In this document: positions 35,563-43,256 of the stretch, in pieces
Layout: every line of letters begins with the position of its first letter
How positions within the stretch are numbered: the first letter of the stretch is position 1
DNA from: Dethiosulfatarculus sandiegensis
GTDB taxonomy: Bacteria; Desulfobacterota; Desulfarculia; Desulfarculales; Desulfarculaceae
Reading direction: 5' to 3'
Assembly (NCBI RefSeq): GCF_000931935.2
Contig: NZ_AZAC01000056.1
Location: forward strand, 186,001-250,000
DNA: 64,000 bases
Made by a program: the position numbers and the translations under genes
The notes under the pieces: model-generated
Told to the model about the DNA's origin: nothing
The model's input: only the letters and a program-made list of their open reading frames with translations
Databases searched by the model: none

Positions 35563-36606
35563 TCAGGCCTTAAGCGCCTGATTAAGTTCAGCCAGCTCGG
35601 GGAACCGGGCGGGCAGATTTTCTTTATAGGTCAAGATGCGCTTCAACCCTTTTTGGATGCGCTCTTGGCTGATTTGCCGTTTCAGCGCCTTGTCAACCAA
35701 TTCATCCAGGGCCGCCAGGGCGTATTCCGCACGGTGGCAGATTAAAAGCAGGTCAACTCCGGCCTGATAAGCCTTGACCGCTGCCCCGGCCGGATCCAGG
35801 TTGGCTGCAAGGGCTCCCATCTCCAGGTCATCGGAAAGGATGAGTCCCTTGAATCCCATTTGCCTCCTTAAGAGGCCTTCACTGATTTTGGGGGAAAGTG
35901 ATGCGGGCAGGGTGGGATCGATTGAACTGAAAACTGCATGGCAGACCATTATTCCGGCCGATTCCGCCTGGATGGCCCGCTCAAAGGGAATAAGCTCCAT
36001 GGCGGCCAGTTCGGGGGCTGAAAGGTCCACTATGGGGCGTTCTTTGTGAGTGTCCTTGGTGGTCCTGCCCAGGCCGGGAAAATGCTTGCCGCAGGCCAGA
36101 ACACCAGCCTTTTGCTGGCCCTTTATATAAGCTGCGCCGAGGCGGCCCACCACCTGAGGGTCTGAACCCAGGCTGCGGCGGGCCATCACCCCGTCCGGGA
36201 GGCCGTGCACATCCAGAACCGGGGCCAGGTTCCAGTTGAAACCGGCCAGGGAAAGCTCCCTTCCCAGGCGAAGGCCGTGATCATAAAGAGCCTTTTCGTC
36301 TTTATCTCCCAATTCGCAAAAATCCGGGTCATGGGTGAAGTCGCCCTTGAGCCGGGCTACAGTGCCGCCTTCCTGGTCCACCATCGCAAACAGGGTGGGG
36401 TTGCCTGCCTGCTCGGCAGCCCGGCGCAGGTCCCGGTTCAGCCGCCAGACCTGTTCAGGCCCTTCACAGTTTCGTTTGAAGAGGATCACCCCGCCGAGAC
36501 CCTTGTCCCCCACCATCTCCAGTTCTTCGGCCAGTGGGGTCGGTCCTTGCAGGCCCACAACAAATGATTGGGCCAAGGCGGCCCTGATTTCTTCAGGTGA
36601 CATCAT
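35563..36606 (-). CDS. nagZ: Beta-N-acetylhexosaminidase NagZ (GH3)
   Basis: 347 aa, the length of single-domain cytoplasmic NagZ. It has GVILFKRNCEG, MVDQEGGTVARLKGDFTHDPD, KHFPGLGRTTKDTHKERPIVD (the D-T-H general acid/base loop) and the nucleophile region GLILSDDLEMGAL. There is no signal peptide. NagZ removes GlcNAc from 1,6-anhydro-MurNAc peptides during cell-wall recycling. In KHFPG-x-G the x is Leu instead of the commoner His. The gene lies 3 bp after the upstream lipoprotein gene. murU and amgK of the same recycling route lie about 1.3 kb away on the other strand. Confidence 0.9.
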   Translation of the reverse strand: MMSPEEIRAALAQSFVVGLQGPTPLAEELEMVGDKGLGGVILFKRNCEGPEQVWRLNRDLRRAAEQAGNPTLFAMVDQEGGTVARLKGDFTHDPDFCELGDKDEKALYDHGLRLGRELSLAGFNWNLAPVLDVHGLPDGVMARRSLGSDPQVVGRLGAAYIKGQQKAGVLACGKHFPGLGRTTKDTHKERPIVDLSAPELAAMELIPFERAIQAESAGIMVCHAVFSSIDPTLPASLSPKISEGLLRRQMGFKGLILSDDLEMGALAANLDPAGAAVKAYQAGVDLLLICHRAEYALAALDELVDKALKRQISQERIQKGLKRILTYKENLPARFPELAELNQALKA

Positions 36607-36609
36607 TTT

Positions 36610-37425
36610 TCAGTCCCGGCTGCCTTCCTTAAGCGCCTTTTCCCTTTCCTTTTTGATCCGGGTCAGATCCGAGGCCTTGGGATAGCGGGTGTGGGCCAGG
36701 GTTTGCCCCTTGCCCCGGAAATCCATGACGCCCTGGAACTCCACCCTGAAGACCATGTTGTCCCTTATCTGTTCATTGGCCAGGGTGGAGAGGGGAACCT
36801 GCCAGGTTATGGCGGCTCTTTTTTCGGAGACCACCGGTTCTATGACCTTTGTGCCCAGAACCAGGGGATAGGTTTTGGTGACTTCGCCCGGAAGATTGAT
36901 GCGCAAAGTGACATGGTGCCCGACCAGGCTTCTGGCCAAAAGGGACCTGGCCTTGATCTCCGCCGGATCGGTGGGCCTGTTTTTCAGGGCCTTTTGCTCA
37001 AGCTCCCTGCCGGGCAACACGTCCCGGTCCGGCAGTTCGCCTTCCAGGGAACGCAGCTTGGTGGTGAGGCGATAGGTATAATCGGTTATGCCCAATACGC
37101 CGACCCTGATCCGCTCCACTTCAAACCAGACCCGATTGGCCACCACCAGGTCCGGCCAGCTGAACCCGGCGAATTCTTTTATAATCACCCGGTCCCCGAC
37201 CATTTCGGTTTTTTTACGCGGTATGGGGAATAAAAGAGAATCCAGGGGATTGGGCGGGTTGTCCCCGGCCAGCCCACGGGGCATATCAAGACTTATGTCA
37301 ATGATTCCACTACCTTTTTCTTGCAGGGTAAGTTCCACGGTATAGTCAAAGCAGCCTGCCACACAGGTAAGTGAAAATAAAAAAAGGCAGATCACCAGGA
37401 TTCTGAGCGGTTTTCTTAAGGGCAT
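36610..37425 (-). CDS. Uncharacterised lipoprotein
   Basis: 271 aa. The N-terminus has a basic region, a hydrophobic core and the lipobox VAGC, so it should be lipidated at Cys24 and membrane anchored. The mature part, FDYTVELTLQEKGSGIIDISLDMP, has the look of beta-rich envelope lipoproteins; the C-terminus is charged and helical (ASDLTRIKKEREKALKEG). No catalytic motif is visible. It precedes nagZ by 3 bp on the same strand, which suggests a joint operon and a link to cell-envelope upkeep. Family not recognised. Confidence 0.8.
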   Translation of the reverse strand: MPLRKPLRILVICLFLFSLTCVAGCFDYTVELTLQEKGSGIIDISLDMPRGLAGDNPPNPLDSLLFPIPRKKTEMVGDRVIIKEFAGFSWPDLVVANRVWFEVERIRVGVLGITDYTYRLTTKLRSLEGELPDRDVLPGRELEQKALKNRPTDPAEIKARSLLARSLVGHHVTLRINLPGEVTKTYPLVLGTKVIEPVVSEKRAAITWQVPLSTLANEQIRDNMVFRVEFQGVMDFRGKGQTLAHTRYPKASDLTRIKKEREKALKEGSRD

Positions 37426-37505
37426 GGAAACCTCTTTGCCTGAAGTTACAGGAGATTATTTGCCAATGATCCCTTTGCCTGAAGAGATAGTCAAGGGTCC
37501 AGTGA

Positions 37506-37534
37506 TTGTTGCAGAGGCACTATTATGCTATACA
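37506..37534 (+). promoter_or_regulatory. Candidate sigma-70 promoter with extended -10
   Basis: TTGTTG, 17-bp spacer, TATACA preceded by TGC (extended -10). It would give a leader of about 330 nt before murU, or start an untranslated RNA. Confidence 0.4.
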
Positions 37535-37786
37535 ATTGATTGCCTTGCAAAAAGTGATTCTCCTGGGTTTTATCCGGCTTGAAACGGGCCTGCAATACCG
37601 GAGAAGCAAAAACCTGCCTGTGCACGCCCCTTTGGGGCCTTTAGGGAAAAGGCGCCTGAGGCGGGCCGACTACCCTTTAAATATTTATTGGGGAATCGAA
37701 AGAAACGACACCCTTATAATGAAGAAACGTAATTTCAGCCCGGAAGTGCTGTTTTAAGGCATCCAAGCGTGACCATGTGTTTCATC

Positions 37787-37795
37787 TGATACAAT
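37787..37795 (+). promoter_or_regulatory. Candidate extended -10 promoter for murU
   Basis: TGATACAAT fits an extended -10 (TG-n-TACAAT). No good -35 box is seen. It would start transcription about 70 bp before murU. Confidence 0.4.
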
Positions 37796-37874
37796 AAATG
37801 GTTATATTACACAGGCTTTATTTTACCTTTAAACGGCCCTGCGAGGCCGAATAACCTGATAAAAGGAGAAGGCC

Positions 37875-38822
37875 ATGCGGGCCATGGTTCTGGCCGCGGG
37901 CCTGGGCACTCGCCTTTTGCCCCTCACTCGCCGCCGCCCCAAATGCCTGATGCCGGTTGTTTCCAAGCCCCTGTTGGGGCTGTGGCTGGAAAAGCTGGCC
38001 GCCTGTGGGGTGGATTGCGCAGTGGTGAACACCCATCACCTGGCGGACAGGGTTCAGTCTTATATAAACCGGCTTGATGATCCGGACCTTTTGGTGCGTG
38101 TGAGCCATGAACCCCGCATTTTAGGCACCGGCGGGGGCCTGGTTAAGGCGCGTCCACTATTGGGTGAAGCCCCCTTTTTTCTGGTTAACGCAGATGTCTT
38201 GAGCAGTCTGGACCTTCTAAAGCTGGAGCAGATCGCCGGTGTGGATAACCCCCTGGCCCTGTTGGTTGTGGTTGATAACCCGGCCTTTAACACCGTGGCC
38301 CTGGATAAAGGAGGGCGGGTGCTCGGCTTTAAGGGCGATGAGAATATCCCCCCGAACGCCCGCTGGAAAACCTATTGCGGCCTGGCCAGGTTAAGGCCCG
38401 AACTCTTGGATTTCTTACCCGCAAAAGGCCCTTCCAGCCTGGTGGACGCCTTTCGCACGGCCATTAGCAAGGGTTGTGAGATAAGGGCTTATGAGCCGGG
38501 TTGTTTTTGGGACGACTTAGGTGATGTTGAGCGCTATCTGGCGGTCAACCGGTTATTATGCCAGTCCCCTCCTTCGGAGCTGGCCTTTTTGTCTCCCTCT
38601 GAATCACCGGTCTTGGCCCGGGGGGCTAGGATCGAGCCGGGTGCTGCGACCAGCGGCTTTCTGATCATGGGAGAGGATGCAGTGGTCGAGTCCGGAGCCA
38701 AGGTAAGCGACTCCATACTCCTGCCCGGGGCCAGAATAAGGTCCGGGGTAACAGTGACGGGAGCGGTTTTGGCCGACGGATTTGTGGCCAATTCGGATCT
38801 TGGGGGAGGGGCCCATGCCTAA
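37875..38822 (+). CDS. murU: Sugar-1-phosphate nucleotidyltransferase, probable MurNAc-1-P uridylyltransferase MurU
   Basis: 315 aa. The nucleotide-binding start MRAMVLAAGLGTRLLPLTRRRPKCLMPVVSKPLL is diagnostic of the family; later NADVLSSLDLLKLEQ and the metal/sugar-binding WDDLGDVERYLAVN are seen. The last 70 residues form hexapeptide-like turns (VESGAKVSDSILLPGARIRSGVTV), a beta-helix tail. AAGGAGAAGG lies before the ATG. It overlaps the following kinase gene by 8 bp. The kinase pairing and the nearby nagZ favour MurU, which makes UDP-MurNAc for fosfomycin-insensitive recycling, over a GDP-mannose or glucose transferase. Pairing with a kinase also fits heptose or mannose activation. Confidence 0.75.
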   Translation: MRAMVLAAGLGTRLLPLTRRRPKCLMPVVSKPLLGLWLEKLAACGVDCAVVNTHHLADRVQSYINRLDDPDLLVRVSHEPRILGTGGGLVKARPLLGEAPFFLVNADVLSSLDLLKLEQIAGVDNPLALLVVVDNPAFNTVALDKGGRVLGFKGDENIPPNARWKTYCGLARLRPELLDFLPAKGPSSLVDAFRTAISKGCEIRAYEPGCFWDDLGDVERYLAVNRLLCQSPPSELAFLSPSESPVLARGARIEPGAATSGFLIMGEDAVVESGAKVSDSILLPGARIRSGVTVTGAVLADGFVANSDLGGGAHA

Positions 38823-39882
38823 GCCCCTGACAGAGAAGCTCAAAACCTGGGCCGTTCAAAACTGGCCCTTTGCCTGTGAAGGGGATTTGGAGGCAGGGGT
38901 TGTCCAGGCGGATGGTTCACCCCGGGTTTTTCTGAGGCTTACGGACAACCAGGGCCGCAGTCTGGTGGGTATGGCCAATCCGGATAACCGGCCCGAGAAC
39001 CTGGCCTATGATTATCTCGCCGGTCACCTGGCCGGGCTGGGAATTCATGTGCCCGAGTTGTTGGTCAAGGATCTTGACCAGGGTTTCTTTTTGCTGGAAG
39101 ACTTGGGCTCCCAATTGTTTCAGCAAAAGGTTCTTTCCCTGGCCGGCGATCACGGGGCATTGCTTGAGCTTTACAGGCCCGTGTTGGCCATGCTGGCGCG
39201 TATGCAAAGAAAAGCCGCCCGCAATATGAAACTCGAATTCTGCTTTGACGGCGATGAGCTTACTCCAGGCTTTTTGCGGAAAAGAGAGGCCGCCTATTTT
39301 TGGGAACAGTTTGCCGTGGGGGCTTGCGGTTTGTTGGCCGCAGATCTTAATCAGGCCCTGGAACAGGAACTGGAAGAAATCTGCCGCCTGGCCGGAGAAG
39401 CTTCGCCTCGGGGCTTTGTGCACCGGGATTTTCAAAGCAGGAATATTCTTTTGACCTCCCGGGGACCGGGCCTGGTGGATTTTCAGGGTGGCCGTCTGGG
39501 GCCTTGCCAGTATGATCTGGCCTCACTGCTGCACGACCCTTATGTGGATCTTTCCCGGCAACTTAAGGAAGAGCTGGTTGAGGTGTATATAGGGCTGCAA
39601 AAGGAGCTGGGTCCCTTTGACCGGGAGGTCTTTCGCAAGGGCTGGCCCATGGTGAGCGCAAGCAGGATCATGCAGGCCCTGGGCGCTTACGCCTTTTTGA
39701 CCCGGGTTCGGGGCAGGACGCATTTCGCGCCTCATGCCGCACCGGCTCTGGCTGCGCTCAAGCGGCTGGTGAGTGAACCCGCATTTGAGGAATTTTTTGC
39801 CTTCAGGGATCTGGTGCAGGCCTTGGCCGCCCGGTTTGATCCCAGGGCGTTATCACCCCTTAATGGAGGTGAAAAGAGATGA
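38815..39882 (+). CDS. amgK: Aminoglycoside phosphotransferase-like sugar kinase (AmgK family)
   Basis: About 355 aa. The APH-like kinase fold shows FVHRDFQSRNILLTSRG (catalytic HRD with Asp and Asn) and the metal-binding GLVDFQGGRLGPCQYDLASLLHDPYVDL. The ATG at 38815 follows a GGGGGAGGGG site and overlaps the murU stop by 8 bp; the in-frame upstream TTG has no good site. AmgK phosphorylates the anomeric position of MurNAc and GlcNAc, and MurU then makes UDP-MurNAc. The tight pairing with the transferase supports this role. It overlaps der by 4 bp. Confidence 0.78.
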   Translation: MPKPLTEKLKTWAVQNWPFACEGDLEAGVVQADGSPRVFLRLTDNQGRSLVGMANPDNRPENLAYDYLAGHLAGLGIHVPELLVKDLDQGFFLLEDLGSQLFQQKVLSLAGDHGALLELYRPVLAMLARMQRKAARNMKLEFCFDGDELTPGFLRKREAAYFWEQFAVGACGLLAADLNQALEQELEEICRLAGEASPRGFVHRDFQSRNILLTSRGPGLVDFQGGRLGPCQYDLASLLHDPYVDLSRQLKEELVEVYIGLQKELGPFDREVFRKGWPMVSASRIMQALGAYAFLTRVRGRTHFAPHAAPALAALKRLVSEPAFEEFFAFRDLVQALAARFDPRALSPLNGGEKR

Positions 39883-41222
39883 CGACCCCGATAGTAGCTG
39901 TGGTGGGACGCCCCAATGTGGGCAAGTCCACCCTTTTTAATCGCCTGACCAAGAGCAAAATGGCTCTGGTGGATGATCTTCCCGGTGTGACCAGGGATCG
40001 CCTCTACGGCCGGGTGGAATCCTATGAAAAGCCCTTCACCCTTATCGATACCGGTGGTTTCGACCCTCCAGCGGACCAGGCCTTTGCCGATGAGGTCCAT
40101 GCCCAGATCAAACTGGCCATGGAAGAGGCTGATCTGATTTTGTTTCTTACAGACGGCAAGTATGGCTTGAGCCCCCTGGACAGTCATGTGGCCGATATGC
40201 TGAGGCGTTCTCATAAACCGGTGATAGCCTGCGTCAACAAGATAGACTCCCCGGAAAAGGAAGACGCGGCTTCCGAATTTTACGCCTTGGGAATCACACC
40301 CTTGCATTTCATCAGTTCGGCCCACGGCTATGGCATCTGGGATATGATGCAGGACGTGATGGCCGCCCTGCCGTCTGTGGAAGAAGAAGACGAAGATAAC
40401 TCCGGAGAGATACGGGTCACCCTTTTGGGAAGGCCCAATGTGGGCAAATCCTCCCTTTTGAACGCCCTGGTCGGCAGCCCCCGGGTGGTGGTGAGCGATG
40501 TGGCCGGCACCACCAGGGACACAATCGATACGCCCTTCACCTTCGACGGCCAGGATTACGTGCTCATAGACACCGCGGGCATAAGAAAACTGGGCAGGGT
40601 TGAAAAGGGGATAGAAAAGGCCGGTGTTTTCAGGTCCCTGCGCTCCCTGGAAAGGGCCCATGTAGCGGTGGTGGTCTTAGACGCCTTTGAGGGCATTACA
40701 GACCAGGACCTGCGCCTGGCGGGTCAGGCCGTGGAATCCTACCGGGGCCTGGTGGTGGTTTTGAATAAATGGGATCTTTTAAAGGGCGAGGAATACAAGC
40801 AAAGACGGCTTAAAGAACGCCTGGAGTCGGCTTTCCGTTTCGCTCCCTACGCACCGGTGGTGAAGATCAGCGCTTTGACCAAAAAAGGGGTGAACCGGGT
40901 TCTGCCCCAGGTGAAAAAGGTATTTGAAGAATATAACAAGCGCATTGCCACCGGACCTTTGAATAAGGCCATGGAGATGATTCTGGCCAAGCACCAGCCT
41001 CCCATGGTCAAGGGCAAGAGGCTCAAATTCTACTATGCCTCCCAGGTGGCCAACCGGCCGCCGACGATCGTGTTGTTTGTCAACAACCCCAAGGCGGTGC
41101 ATTTTTCCTATCGTCGTTATCTGAATAATGAGCTGAGGGGAGTAATGGGGTTGACAAAGGCTCCCTTGCGCCTTTTGTTCAGGGAACGGTCTGGGCGTAA
41201 ATCCCACAAGGGGCGGCCTTGA
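39879..41222 (+). CDS. der: Ribosome biogenesis GTPase Der (EngA)
   Basis: 447 aa with two GTPase domains, as is unique to Der. Domain 1 (1-about 165): G1 GRPNVGKST, switch region VDDLPGVTRDR, G3 DTGGF, G4 NKID. Domain 2 (about 180-350): G1 GRPNVGKSS, G2 GTTRDT, G3 DTAGI, G4 NKWD. A KH-like C-terminal domain with VVKISALTKKGVNRVLP precedes it, then KRLKFYYASQVANRPPTIVLFVNNP. Der is needed for 50S subunit assembly. Its start overlaps the amgK stop (ATGA). It is unusual to see it coupled to a recycling kinase, but the spacing only implies cotranscription. Confidence 0.97.
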   Translation: MTTPIVAVVGRPNVGKSTLFNRLTKSKMALVDDLPGVTRDRLYGRVESYEKPFTLIDTGGFDPPADQAFADEVHAQIKLAMEEADLILFLTDGKYGLSPLDSHVADMLRRSHKPVIACVNKIDSPEKEDAASEFYALGITPLHFISSAHGYGIWDMMQDVMAALPSVEEEDEDNSGEIRVTLLGRPNVGKSSLLNALVGSPRVVVSDVAGTTRDTIDTPFTFDGQDYVLIDTAGIRKLGRVEKGIEKAGVFRSLRSLERAHVAVVVLDAFEGITDQDLRLAGQAVESYRGLVVVLNKWDLLKGEEYKQRRLKERLESAFRFAPYAPVVKISALTKKGVNRVLPQVKKVFEEYNKRIATGPLNKAMEMILAKHQPPMVKGKRLKFYYASQVANRPPTIVLFVNNPKAVHFSYRRYLNNELRGVMGLTKAPLRLLFRERSGRKSHKGRP

Positions 41223-41334
41223 CACACACCAGTGCGCCGGTTAGTTTTGAATCTTTGATTTTGTTGTCAACACGAATAGTTGGCTTGAGCGGCCTTCTGA
41301 AATAAGCTCAGGGGGCAGTAACAGGGGGAACCAG

Positions 41335-41928
41335 GTGGGAGTGATTGATTTTTTAGACGTGGCCCGCGCATCCTGCGAAAGTTCCTTGCAAGTCAAGGCG
41401 GAGTTTGTCAAGCAGGGCTTGGAAGATGTGATCGAGGCTGCCGATGCCCTGGCCGGAGCCTTTGCCAGGGGCGGCAAAGTTTTGGTCTTCGGTAACGGAG
41501 GTTCTGCCGCGGATGCCCAGCATCTGGCTGCGGAACTGGTAAACCGCTTTATTTTGGAGAGGCCGCCCTTGCCGGCCTTGGCCTTGACCACGGACACCAG
41601 CATCATAACCGCCATTGGAAACGACTATAGTTTTGATGAGGTTTTTTCCAAACAGGTCAAGGCCCTGGGGGAAAAAGGGGATATAGCGCTCGGCATCTCA
41701 ACCTCCGGCTCTTCGGCCAATGTGCTCTTAGCCCTGGAGGCGGCCAAGGAAAAGGGACTTTTCACCATGGGGCTCACCGGCCAAAAACAAGGCGGCATGA
41801 CAAGCCTCTGCGATATACTCATAAGCGCCCCCAGCCTGGAGACCCCGCGCATTCAGGAGGTCCACGGCCTGGTGGTGCATCTGCTTTGCGAACTTGTTGA
41901 CCTGAAACTCTTTGGACACAGTCAATGA
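41335..41928 (+). CDS. gmhA: D-sedoheptulose-7-phosphate isomerase GmhA (SIS domain)
   Basis: 197 aa, a full GmhA. The SIS fold has GGKVLVFGNGGSAADAQHLAAELVNRF, LTTDTSIITAIGNDYSFDEVFSKQVKALG, GISTSGSSANVL, and ETPRIQEVHGLVVHLLCELVD with the catalytic glutamate and histidine. It converts sedoheptulose-7-P to glycero-manno-heptose-7-P, the first step of LPS inner-core heptose synthesis. The GTG at 41335 follows AGGGGGAA by 6 nt. It lies 112 bp after der and overlaps the next gene by 4 bp. Confidence 0.93.
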   Translation: MGVIDFLDVARASCESSLQVKAEFVKQGLEDVIEAADALAGAFARGGKVLVFGNGGSAADAQHLAAELVNRFILERPPLPALALTTDTSIITAIGNDYSFDEVFSKQVKALGEKGDIALGISTSGSSANVLLALEAAKEKGLFTMGLTGQKQGGMTSLCDILISAPSLETPRIQEVHGLVVHLLCELVDLKLFGHSQ

Positions 41929-42872
41929 AAATAAAACCCGCGGATCTCGGCAAGCTTAAATTATGCGACCTTGACACCAGGCCCTCCAAAGTGGAGAAGG
42001 ATCGGCTCGGCAAGCCCTGGCGTCCCGGCGGCGGGCTGGCCGAATTCATAGAGACCCTGCCCGGTTTTCTGGCCGCGGATGACTTGAGAAAAACCGCCCG
42101 CGCCGTGGTTAAGGCCCGTGAAATGGGCGCTCCGGTGATTCTGGGCATGGGGGCCCATGTTATCAAGGTGGGACTCTCCCCTTTGCTCATAGACGCCCTG
42201 GAAAAGTCTGTGATCACAGGGGTGGCCTTGAACGGGGCCGGAATGATCCACGATCTGGAGATGGCCTTGAGCGGCCACACCAGCGAGGATGTGGCCGAGG
42301 CCCTGGCCGACGGCAGCTTTGGAACGGCCCGCCAGACCGGCGAATTCATCAACCGGGCCGTGGCTGAAAAGGGCGAAAACGGCCTGGGCCGGGCAGTGGG
42401 CGAGGCCCTTTTAGAGGCGTCTCCCCCCAACCTGGAGCTGTCCCTTTTGGCCGCTTGCGCCAGGCTGGACCTGCCGCTTACCGTGCATGTTGCGATCGGT
42501 TCGGATATTATTCACATGCATCCCAGTTTCGACGGCCAGGTCACAGGCCGGGCATCTCATTTTGATTTCCGGCTTCTGGTGAGTCAGGTTGGGGAGTTGA
42601 AGCATGGGGTGTTTTTCAATGTGGGGTCGGCCGTGGTCTTGCCCGAGGTTTTTCTCAAGGCCTTGAGCGCCGCCCGCAATTTGGGTATGGATGCCCACGA
42701 TTTCACCACGGTGAACCTGGATATGATCCGCCACTACCGTCCCATGACCAATGTGGTGAGCCGTCCGGTCATGACCGGCGGCGAGGGGCTTTTCATCACA
42801 GGCCACCACGAGATCAATTTGCCCTTGGTTTTGGCCATGGTGGCCGAGCTTAGGCAGGGGAAGAGCATATAA
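41925..42872 (+). CDS. Conserved-looking protein of unknown function coupled to gmhA
   Basis: 315 aa; not a family I recognise with confidence. No signal peptide or membrane segment is visible. There are many Gly/His-rich motifs: GAPVILGMGAHVIKVGLSPL, GVALNGAGMIHDLEMALSG, TSEDVAEALADGSFGTARQT, VAIGSDIIHMHPSFDG and MTGGEGLFITGHHEINLPL. These suggest a soluble enzyme with a Rossmann-like core, and histidines that might bind metal. The pattern faintly recalls deoxyhypusine/homospermidine synthase-type folds, but the key lysine motif was not found. The start ATG overlaps the gmhA stop (ATGA), so the two are translated together. A role in heptose or cell-envelope metabolism is inferred only from this. 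Confidence 0.8.
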   Translation: MKIKPADLGKLKLCDLDTRPSKVEKDRLGKPWRPGGGLAEFIETLPGFLAADDLRKTARAVVKAREMGAPVILGMGAHVIKVGLSPLLIDALEKSVITGVALNGAGMIHDLEMALSGHTSEDVAEALADGSFGTARQTGEFINRAVAEKGENGLGRAVGEALLEASPPNLELSLLAACARLDLPLTVHVAIGSDIIHMHPSFDGQVTGRASHFDFRLLVSQVGELKHGVFFNVGSAVVLPEVFLKALSAARNLGMDAHDFTTVNLDMIRHYRPMTNVVSRPVMTGGEGLFITGHHEINLPLVLAMVAELRQGKSI

Positions 42873-42930
42873 CTCCCCTTGCATTATTGCGGCAAGGGGC
42901 TTATGTCATGAGTTAAAGGGAAGAAAAATG

Positions 42931-42978
42931 CGGGTTGCCGGGTGAAATGCCAAAAGGCCAAAAGCGAGCGGCAACCCG
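42931..42978. repeat. Inverted repeat upstream of the FmdB-type gene
   Basis: CGGGTTGCCG (42931-42940) pairs perfectly with CGGCAACCCG (42969-42978) over a 28-nt loop. A shorter hairpin (CCCCTTGC/GCAAGGGG, 42875-42899) precedes it. Neither has a T-run; they may form a terminator or leader structure. Confidence 0.55.
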
Positions 42979-43015
42979 TCTACCATATTGAACCGAATTC
43001 TGAAAGGAACGGATC

Positions 43016-43231
43016 ATGCCCATCTATGAATATCATTGCAGTGATTGTGGCAAGGATTTTGAGATCCTGGTCTTTAAGAGCGACGAAAAAGTGACCTGCC
43101 CGGAGTGCAAGTCCGAAAAGGTGGAGCGCCTTTTGAGCGGCTTTGCCCACAAATGCGACGGCCCCATGGTCTCTTCCTCGGGTGGCGGCTGCTCTTCCTG
43201 CAGCGGCGGCTCCTGCTCCAGTTGCCATTAA
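43016..43231 (+). CDS. FmdB-family zinc-ribbon protein
   Basis: 71 aa. It begins MPIYEYHCSDCGKDFEIL and has a second pair, TCPECKSEKVERLLS, giving the CxxC...CxxC zinc ribbon of the FmdB/PF09723 type. The C-terminal tail is rich in Ser, Gly and Cys (CSSCSGGSCSSCH). A small cytoplasmic metal-binding protein, sometimes proposed to be regulatory. An inverted repeat lies upstream. The tetrapyrrole fusion gene starts 25 bp after its stop. Confidence 0.9.
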   Translation: MPIYEYHCSDCGKDFEILVFKSDEKVTCPECKSEKVERLLSGFAHKCDGPMVSSSGGGCSSCSGGSCSSCH

Positions 43232-43256
43232 TTCAAAGGCAAGGGAGTTGACACCA

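Larger units (their letters stand above)
37426..37874. other. Divergent promoter region of lipoprotein and murU genes
   Basis: About 450 bp with no supported gene. An open frame at 37506-37757 begins inside a likely promoter and has no ribosome site. Two plus-strand promoter candidates are visible: TTGTTG/TATACA at 37506-37534 and an extended -10 at 37787. Confidence 0.55.

Noticed and set aside
37506-37757. 83-aa frame before murU
   Set aside because: Its start codon falls inside a promoter-like sequence, and it has no ribosome site.
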